Assembly: GCA_031411695.1 (NCBI GenBank) | Contig: JANOBO010000010.1 | Span: 1 to 10,189, forward strand | From: JAIBCL01 sp031411695 | Lineage (GTDB): Bacteria > Verrucomicrobiota > Verrucomicrobiia > Verrucomicrobiales > Verrucomicrobiaceae | Direction of reading: 5' to 3' | DNA length: 10,189 nt | Shown: in pieces, positions 5,674-10,189 of the stretch | Position numbering within the stretch: the stretch's first letter is position 1 | How the letters are laid out: each line of letters starts with the position of its first letter | Made by a program: the position numbers and the translations under genes | Notes under the pieces: model-generated | The model's input: only the letters and a program-made list of their open reading frames with translations | Told to the model about the DNA's origin: nothing | The model's database searches: none

Positions 5674-6351
5674 TCACGCCCGCCGCGCTGAGTACAGCGT
5701 GGCGATTCCGAAGCTCAGCGGACGCGAGACCGGATCTGCAAAGCCGCAGTCTCGCAGGAGGTCTTCCATTTTTGCGCCGGAAGGGAAGCGCTCGATGGAG
5801 CCGCAGAGGTACTCATAGGCCGCGCGCTTTCCGGTGAGCAAGCCGGCGATCTTCGGCATCACATGTTTGAGGTAAAACGAATAGGGAGCGCGCAGCAGCG
5901 GGGTGGAGGGGATGGAAAAATCCAGCACCACGAGATGCCCGCCAGGCCGGAGCACGCGGTGCATTTCCTTCAGCGCGCCAGGCCACGAGGCCATGTTGCG
6001 CAGGCCGAAGGCCACGGTGACCACATCAAAGACACCGTCGGCCAGCGGCAGTGCCAGCGCATCGGCGGCGATGAGATTCTGAAACTGCTGCCGCTGCGCC
6101 TCCCGCATCATCGGCACGGAAAAATCCGCGCCCAAGACTGTCGCGCGCGGGCAGGCAGCCTGGATGGCCAGCGCGAGATCCCCGCTGCCCGTGGCGAGGT
6201 CGAGAATGCGGGAAGGGGAGAGCGAGGCCACCAGCCGCGCGGTCTTTTTGCGCCACAGCACATCGGTGCCCATGCTGAGGACGTGATTGGTCAGCACATA
6301 CCGCCGGGCGATGCCGGCAAAAGCCTCTCTCACATACCGTGCATCCTGCAT
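5674..6351 (-). CDS. ubiE: UbiE/MenG family quinone methyltransferase
   Basis: SAM-dependent C-methyltransferase of the demethylmenaquinone/2-polyprenyl-benzoquinol methylase family, acting late in menaquinone (or ubiquinone) synthesis. In an organism of this type menaquinone is the likelier product. With the ATG at 6351 the protein has 225 residues. It starts like the family, 'YVREAFAGIARRYVLTNHVLS'; SAM motif I is ILDLATGSGD (49-58); an acidic residue ends the next strand (GADFS, 75-79); 'VAFGLRN' (113-119) and 'RVLRPGG' (132-138) follow, and 'YEYLCGSIERFP' (179-190) is the UbiE/MenG signature near the end. An in-frame GTG at 6399 would add 16 residues but lies inside the tRNA acceptor stem, so I prefer 6351; GAGG lies only 2 nt from that ATG. 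The gene is downstream of, and probably co-transcribed with, the tRNA-Leu gene. Its stop abuts the DUF4340 stop at 5673/5674. Confidence 0.88.
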   Translation of the reverse strand: MQDARYVREAFAGIARRYVLTNHVLSMGTDVLWRKKTARLVASLSPSRILDLATGSGDLALAIQAACPRATVLGADFSVPMMREAQRQQFQNLIAADALALPLADGVFDVVTVAFGLRNMASWPGALKEMHRVLRPGGHLVVLDFSIPSTPLLRAPYSFYLKHVMPKIAGLLTGKRAAYEYLCGSIERFPSGAKMEDLLRDCGFADPVSRPLSFGIATLYSARRA

Positions 6352-6389
6352 CGCCTCAAAACCCAGCCAGCCATTTTCCACCCGAAGTT

Positions 6390-6474
6390 TGGTGCTCACG
6401 AGAGGACTCGAACCTCCACGATGTTACTCATTAGATCCTGAATCTAACGCGTCTACCAATTCCGCCACGTGAGC
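6390..6474 (-). tRNA. tRNA-Leu (anticodon CAG)
   Basis: Read on the minus strand, the acceptor stem GCTCACG (6474-6468) pairs with CGTGAGC (6400-6394), followed by the discriminator A (6393) and an encoded CCA (6392-6390). The D-arm reads GCGGAATTGGTAGACGC. The anticodon arm is TTAGA, loop TTCAGGA, TCTAA, which gives CAG at 6440-6438 and decodes CUG. A type II variable arm and a T-arm with TTCGAGT complete the cloverleaf. The T-stem has one G-U pair next to the acceptor. The long variable arm and the D-arm sequence agree with leucine. Downstream, UbiE starts 39 nt after the CCA if its ATG at 6351 is used. Confidence 0.96.
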
Positions 6475-6499
6475 TTTGGGTGCTGGCTGGCGAGCGGGC

Positions 6500-6527
6500 A
6501 TTCTTCACCCGGAAACGGGTTTCTCAA
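6500..6527 (-). promoter_or_regulatory. Possible promoter for tRNA-Leu
   Basis: On the minus strand TTGAGA (6527-6522) resembles a -35 box (5 of 6) and AAGAAT (6505-6500) a -10 box (4 of 6), with a 16-bp spacer. Transcription would start near 6493, about 19 nt before the mature tRNA. The spacer includes an ACCCG/CGGGT hairpin with a GAAA loop (6507-6520). It is a sequence-match guess only. Confidence 0.3.
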
Positions 6528-6680
6528 CCGGAAATACATTGAAACACCAAAAGGCGCGGCGCACGCCGACAACCTCCTTGATTCGCCAGCGCCCATGCAG
6601 CATCGTGCGCCCCCGCCTGCGCGCTGGCGGTGTTTGCCGCGCGAAGCCTTCACCCTCACGGAATATTTCCAGCCCATCGC

Positions 6681-9257
6681 ATGAGTTTGCCGGAGATCGC
6701 GGGACATGAATTGCAGGACTTGATCGGCAGCGGCAGTTGCGGCGCTGTGTATCGGGCTGTGGGCTCCGGCGGCCGCGTGTGCGCGGTGAAGGTGTTCAGC
6801 TCGATGTCCATCAACCGCCGGTCCCTGGCCGCCACGATGCGGCATGTGCAGCACATGCCCCCCCACCAAGGCGTGCAGCCGGTGCAGTCGTACAGCTTTG
6901 ATCAAAGTCCGTATTTTTCCGTGACGCCGCTGGTCGGCATGATGACGAAGGACGAGCAGGGCCGCAAGGCATGGCAGACGCCCACGCTGGAGTCCGTGTG
7001 TGGCCGCGTGCCCGCTGACAAGGCATGGGGCTACATCTACGAGATCGCCGATGCGCTGGCATGGATGCATAAGCACGGCATCGCGCATGGAAATCTCCGG
7101 CCGGTGAACGTCCTCATTGAGGATGATCCGAACTCATCCACGCGCATCACCGATGCGGGGCAGGGGTGGGTGGGCGGCATCCACCATTTTGATCTGGGGG
7201 ATCACTGGATGCACCTGTGCCCGGATCACATTGAGGATCCCGACAGTGTGAACACGGGCCAGGGCGAGTCGTGGGATGTGTACAGCTTTGGCGTGCTGGC
7301 CTACCGCCTGCTCACCGGCAAATTACCGCGCGGGGAGCAGGCGTGGCTGGAGCAGCAGCGGATCGCCGCGAAGCGGGCGGCCTCCGGGCTCTCGCACGAG
7401 ATCAATGGCACCCTGCTTCTCGCTGCCATCCGGGGTGCGCCGCAAGTTTCCTGGCCCGCGCCCACCTCCTCGAAATGGGAGCAGCGTCGGCGCGAGATCG
7501 TCCAGCGTGCGTTGGAACTGGATCCCGCAGTCCGGTGGAAGGACATGCGCGAGGTGGTGCGTGAGTTTGAGGTGATGGAGGCGGATTATCTCCTCGAAGA
7601 TTCCCAGGGCCGGATCGAGATGGAGAAGAAGAGGCAGATCAAAAAGGTGCGCAAACTCCAGGTCGCCACTGGCGGACTGCTCATCGGACTGGGCGTGGTC
7701 GCCGTCCTGGCTGCGGTCACTTTCATCGGGTGGCGCAAAGCGGAGGGCGTCATCGCCACGGCTGGAGCGCATCAGCAGGCGGAGATCGAGGAGCGGGACC
7801 ATAAGATCGCGGCTCTCACCGGTGAGTTCAACCAAGCCATCGAGGCCAAGGTGCAGACGGACGAGAACCTCCAGCACTCACAGCGTGCGGTGGACCAGTT
7901 CCTCACACAGCTTCTCGAGACGCCGACAGGAAATCAGATGGAGGTGGAGTTCTCCCGCAAGAAGCTCGAGGAGGCGCTGGCTTTTGTGCAGCAGGGTCTG
8001 CCTGGGCTGGAGAAGTCTCCACATCTCGGGCCGGAGCGCGTGCGCGCCTACGGGAACATCGGCCGCATCTACATGCACATGCATCAAGGGCAGCGGGCCG
8101 CCGGCTACCTCGAGAACGCGCGTAGCCAGGCCGCCGCGCTCATTGAGCAAAACCCGGCAAGCCCGCACCTCCCCCTTTACCATCAGTGGCTCGGCCAATA
8201 CGCGCTGCTCCTCTCCGACGTGCGCTCCAGCGAGGGGAAGTGGCCCGAGGCAATCGCGCTGCTGAAGGAGGCCACGACCCATTTGCAGTCAAGCCTCGCT
8301 GCGGATTCGAAGAGCCGCCTGGCGCGCTTCGAGTGCGCGCGCGCGTGGCTCGAGTACGGCGTCGGCTCACGTTTGAACGGCGACATCGCCGAAGCCGTCT
8401 CGGCCCTCGGCAAGATGGCTGCCGTGCTGGAGTCGAAGGAACTCGGCGCCGAGCTGCTCAACGAGGAGAAATTTCTGCTCGCGCGCGGGAAGTTCCAGCG
8501 TGCGCTGGCCGAGCGGGACTCCGGGAAGTTCGAGGAGTCCGTCGCCACGTTGATCGAGGCGGCGCAGGAGATGGGGCAGCTCGTCATGGGCAGCTCCCCG
8601 CGCAATCAGGATCAGGCGCTGGCGCTCGCGCAAACGTACACCGAGCTTGCTGATGTGATCGGCGCGCACTTCGGCACGGCTGACGCAAAGGAGGCGCATA
8701 ACCAGGCCGTGCCGATCCTGCTCGAACTGAACCGGCTGCACCCCGAGTGGGGTGAGCCGAAGTATCTCCTCGCGCGGAATTTCGGTACCATCGCCAGCCT
8801 CGATCGGGATGCCGGGAACAGCTCGGATGCCTCCAAGAAAAAGCAGGACGCCATCGAGCTGATGAACGAGGTCATCGCCGACAATAAAGACAACACTCGC
8901 TACGCCTTCCTATTGTCCAAGCTGCGCGGTGAGTACGCCGAGCTCATCTCAGACCTCGGCAAATCGAAGGAGGCGCTGCCGATCGCAAAGCTCGCCGTGA
9001 CCTCATTGGAAAAGCTGCTCGAGCCTGCCACTGCGCCGAAACTGACGCCCGAACGAAAAGTGTGGGAGATGCAGCTCGCGCAGCTCTACGGCGTGCTCGG
9101 ACACGCGGCTGAAGGCGTGGGGCAGAAGGATCTGGCCCGCACCTCCTTCACCACCGCAGCCACCCAATGGGGAAAGCTCGCCGCCGCCAATGCAGGCGAC
9201 GAGGAAATCCAGCAAGGCCTCAACTGGACCAAGAACCGCCTCGCAAAACTGAAGTGA
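6681..9257 (+). CDS. Membrane-anchored kinase-like protein with TPR-like domain (probable pseudokinase)
   Basis: 858-aa protein with an N-terminal Hanks-type kinase fold (about residues 8-300). Seen: Gly-rich loop GSGSCGAVY (16-24), the ATP-binding Lys K37 in 'CAVKVF', the catalytic loop HGNLRPVN (136-143) where active kinases have HRDxKxxN, DAG (158-160) in place of DFG, and DVYSFG (199-204). The catalytic Asp is Asn, the loop Lys is Arg, no clear helix-C Glu is seen, and the APE motif is not recognisable, so phosphotransfer is probably weak or absent. One transmembrane helix (about 328-350) follows, then a Glu/Gln-rich coiled coil (about 358-430) and a TPR-like all-helical region to the end. 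By analogy with bacterial kinases the kinase part should be cytoplasmic and the helical part outside. ATG 6681 is chosen because the kinase fold starts right after it; a GTG at 6630 adds an arginine- and proline-containing stretch. The 206-nt gap before it, shared with the tRNA upstream region, shows no clear promoter. No phosphatase gene is adjacent. Confidence 0.85.
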   Translation: MSLPEIAGHELQDLIGSGSCGAVYRAVGSGGRVCAVKVFSSMSINRRSLAATMRHVQHMPPHQGVQPVQSYSFDQSPYFSVTPLVGMMTKDEQGRKAWQTPTLESVCGRVPADKAWGYIYEIADALAWMHKHGIAHGNLRPVNVLIEDDPNSSTRITDAGQGWVGGIHHFDLGDHWMHLCPDHIEDPDSVNTGQGESWDVYSFGVLAYRLLTGKLPRGEQAWLEQQRIAAKRAASGLSHEINGTLLLAAIRGAPQVSWPAPTSSKWEQRRREIVQRALELDPAVRWKDMREVVREFEVMEADYLLEDSQGRIEMEKKRQIKKVRKLQVATGGLLIGLGVVAVLAAVTFIGWRKAEGVIATAGAHQQAEIEERDHKIAALTGEFNQAIEAKVQTDENLQHSQRAVDQFLTQLLETPTGNQMEVEFSRKKLEEALAFVQQGLPGLEKSPHLGPERVRAYGNIGRIYMHMHQGQRAAGYLENARSQAAALIEQNPASPHLPLYHQWLGQYALLLSDVRSSEGKWPEAIALLKEATTHLQSSLAADSKSRLARFECARAWLEYGVGSRLNGDIAEAVSALGKMAAVLESKELGAELLNEEKFLLARGKFQRALAERDSGKFEESVATLIEAAQEMGQLVMGSSPRNQDQALALAQTYTELADVIGAHFGTADAKEAHNQAVPILLELNRLHPEWGEPKYLLARNFGTIASLDRDAGNSSDASKKKQDAIELMNEVIADNKDNTRYAFLLSKLRGEYAELISDLGKSKEALPIAKLAVTSLEKLLEPATAPKLTPERKVWEMQLAQLYGVLGHAAEGVGQKDLARTSFTTAATQWGKLAAANAGDEEIQQGLNWTKNRLAKLK

Positions 9258-9268
9258 GAGGGCGCGGT

Positions 9269-9360
9269 AGGCGGGCGCGTCCCGCCTCGCAACATGTCCC
9301 CCCGCCGCAGACACCGAACGTCCCTCAAGCCTTCTGGACTTCGACGCTCTGCGCGTCGGA
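9269..9360. terminator. Two hairpins in the gap between convergent genes
   Basis: AGGCGGG (9269-9275) pairs exactly with CCCGCCT (9281-9287) around CGCGT. Further on, TTCGACGC (9340-9347) pairs with GCGTCGGA (9353-9360), with one G-T wobble, around TCTGC. They fill most of the 123-bp space between the kinase-like gene and the peroxiredoxin gene. Neither has a T tract on either strand. They may impede polymerase from both sides or be dispersed palindromic repeats. Confidence 0.35.
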
Positions 9361-9380
9361 CATCAAACCAAACACCTCGC

Positions 9381-9896
9381 TCACCCCCGCAGCTCCCGCT
9401 TGATGTCATCCGCCTGCTTGTCCGTCGAGGCCTTTGCATCATGCCAGACGATCTTGCCGCCCTTGATCAGAAAACATTGCCGAGTGGCCAGTCCGACGAG
9501 CGGCATCTTGTTCACCTTGAAAGCCTCCAGCACCTTCCCCTCAGGATCTGCGATGAGATCAAAAGGCAGCTTGTGATCCGCGATGAATTTCTTCTGGGCC
9601 TCCGGCTTGTCCACCGACACGCCGAGGATCTGCACGCCATCCTTTGAGAGTTCCGCAAACACATCGCGCAGGCTGCACGCCTGCTTCGTGCAGCCCGGCG
9701 TGTTCGCCTTCGGATAGAAAAACACCACCGTCGGACCCTTCGCGTACACATCGGCAAAGTTCACCATCTTGCCGTCCTGATTCGTGCCGCTCACCTGCGG
9801 CGCCGTCAGATCGACCTTCTCCCCCTGACCGGCATGTGTGAATGAACTGACCATGCCCGTGAGAGCGATGCCGACGAGTTTGATGAAGCGTTTCAT
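9381..9896 (-). CDS. Exported peroxiredoxin, PrxQ/BCP type
   Basis: Thiol peroxidase that reduces hydrogen peroxide or organic peroxides, 171 aa. The N-terminus (MKRFIKLVGIALTGMVSSFTHA) is a classic signal peptide with likely cleavage after THA (residue 22), so it should act outside the cytoplasm. The thioredoxin-like core starts at 'VDLTAPQVSGTNQDGK'. The active site is TPGC with peroxidatic Cys69 and Thr66; Cys74, five residues later (CTKQAC), is the resolving Cys that defines the PrxQ/BCP class with an intramolecular disulfide. Arg139 in 'ATRQCFLI' matches the conserved active-site Arg, and Cys141 next to it is an extra cysteine. Without the signal, the length fits a small BCP protein. Its reductant is not encoded nearby. 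It is transcribed towards the kinase-like gene and away from the Tat-signal gene. TTGACT at 9933-9928 could be a -35 box, but no convincing -10 box follows. Confidence 0.88.
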   Translation of the reverse strand: MKRFIKLVGIALTGMVSSFTHAGQGEKVDLTAPQVSGTNQDGKMVNFADVYAKGPTVVFFYPKANTPGCTKQACSLRDVFAELSKDGVQILGVSVDKPEAQKKFIADHKLPFDLIADPEGKVLEAFKVNKMPLVGLATRQCFLIKGGKIVWHDAKASTDKQADDIKRELRG

Positions 9897-10090
9897 AAGT
9901 GTTGCACCAAAGAACGCCCCTCACGCGAGTCAAGGCGCACAAAAATACAAACGCCACACCTCGCCTGACAACAGCGGCCTGCTCCGCAGAAAAGCCATCT
10001 CTCCCCGCGCGGACAGGCCAGCGCCAGACCCGCGCGTGGCCCTTGCGGAATTGCGGGCAAGCGCTTCACGCTGACTGCGCAACATCTAAT

Positions 10091-10119
10091 GATGGAAGGG
10101 CGTACTCCTCGCCTCCATC
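10091..10119 (+). promoter_or_regulatory. Leader hairpin before the Tat-signal gene
   Basis: GATGGA (10091-10096) pairs with TCCATC (10114-10119), and the stem continues through GG/CC and CG/CG with two single-base bulges, around a TACTCCT loop. It ends 13 nt before the ATG at 10133 and has no T tract. TCTAAT just upstream (10085-10090) resembles a -10 box (5 of 6) but lacks a well-spaced -35 box. If transcription starts nearby, the hairpin lies at the start of the message. Confidence 0.3.
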
Positions 10120-10132
10120 CCACCCACATTCG

Positions 10133-10189
10133 ATGACCACCACACGCCGCGCTTTTTTGCACAATGCCACAGCCTCAGCCGCCGCCTTC
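10133..10189 (+). CDS. Start of a Tat-exported protein, cut by the window edge
   Basis: Nineteen codons are visible from the ATG at 10133, reading MTTTRRAFLHNATASAAAF. The 'TRRAFL' core with two consecutive arginines, a phenylalanine and a leucine, followed by an Ala-rich stretch, is a twin-arginine signal. This one belongs to the short form common in Verrucomicrobiota and Planctomycetota (e.g. Gfo/Idh/MocA oxidoreductases, DUF1501 or sugar-isomerase-like proteins), usually folded before export. The specific product cannot be told from this much. The gene diverges from the peroxiredoxin gene across a 236-bp gap. No Shine-Dalgarno sequence is seen. Confidence 0.7.
   Translation, partial: MTTTRRAFLHNATASAAAF

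Noticed and set aside
6630..6680. Upstream GTG start for the kinase-like protein
   Set aside because: The extra 17 residues are basic and lie outside the kinase fold; ATG 6681 begins right before the first kinase strand.
6453..7088. 211-codon open frame on the minus strand covering the tRNA and the kinase start
   Set aside because: It runs across the tRNA-Leu gene and the kinase G-loop region, so it is a shadow.
9905..9933. Sigma-70 promoter for the peroxiredoxin gene (TTGACT at 9933-9928)
   Set aside because: The -35 match is good, but the hexamer at proper spacing (TTGGTG) is a poor -10 box.

Overview
The window most likely comes from a member of the Verrucomicrobiota, probably near Verrucomicrobiaceae such as Prosthecobacter or Verrucomicrobium. 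This is inferred from gene content and style, not from a database search. The clues are a high-GC chromosome with mostly no Shine-Dalgarno sequences, a fibronectin-III protein next to a small 'LPLDGS..AxxLRDQFNAL' protein, a GldF/GldG/DUF4340 cluster, an atypical kinase fused to a TPR-like domain, a Tat-type signal peptide, and intergenic spaces filled with short tandem and palindromic repeats.

Layout. 1-204 is the 3' end of a fibronectin type III protein whose reading frame appears broken near position 22. 205-608 is non-coding and holds a terminator-like hairpin, a REP-like hairpin and a 7-bp tandem repeat. 609-1058 encodes a 149-aa protein of unknown function. 1059-1591 is non-coding and holds a palindromic repeat, an array of fourteen 8-bp units, a good rho-independent terminator candidate and a perfect 8-bp inverted repeat just before the next gene. 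1592-5673 is a three-gene operon: ABC-2 permease (GldF-like), GldG-like auxiliary protein and a DUF4340 protein made of four related modules. No ATP-binding subunit is encoded next to it in this window.

On the opposite strand, a UbiE/MenG methyltransferase (5674-6351) meets the operon stop-to-stop with no spacer. It is preceded by a tRNA-Leu(CAG) gene with an encoded CCA end (6390-6474). On the + strand, 6681-9257 encodes a membrane-anchored protein with an N-terminal kinase fold whose catalytic HRD is HGN and whose DFG is DAG, then one membrane helix, a coiled coil and a long TPR-like region. It is a probable pseudokinase scaffold or sensor. A convergent gene (9381-9896, minus) encodes a PrxQ/BCP-type peroxiredoxin with an export signal. 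A divergent gene begins at 10133 with a twin-arginine signal and runs off the right edge.

How the genes relate. Only the permease/GldG/DUF4340 trio is clearly one functional unit: one exporter-like membrane complex, translationally coupled at its first junction. The methyltransferase (quinone synthesis), the kinase-like protein and the peroxiredoxin look like independent transcription units. The most noteworthy items are the degenerate kinase, the ATPase-less transporter cluster with its structured leader, the four-module DUF4340 protein, and the inverted copies of a 12-bp repeat flanking the small unknown gene. I found no CRISPR array, no transposase and no clear defence system.
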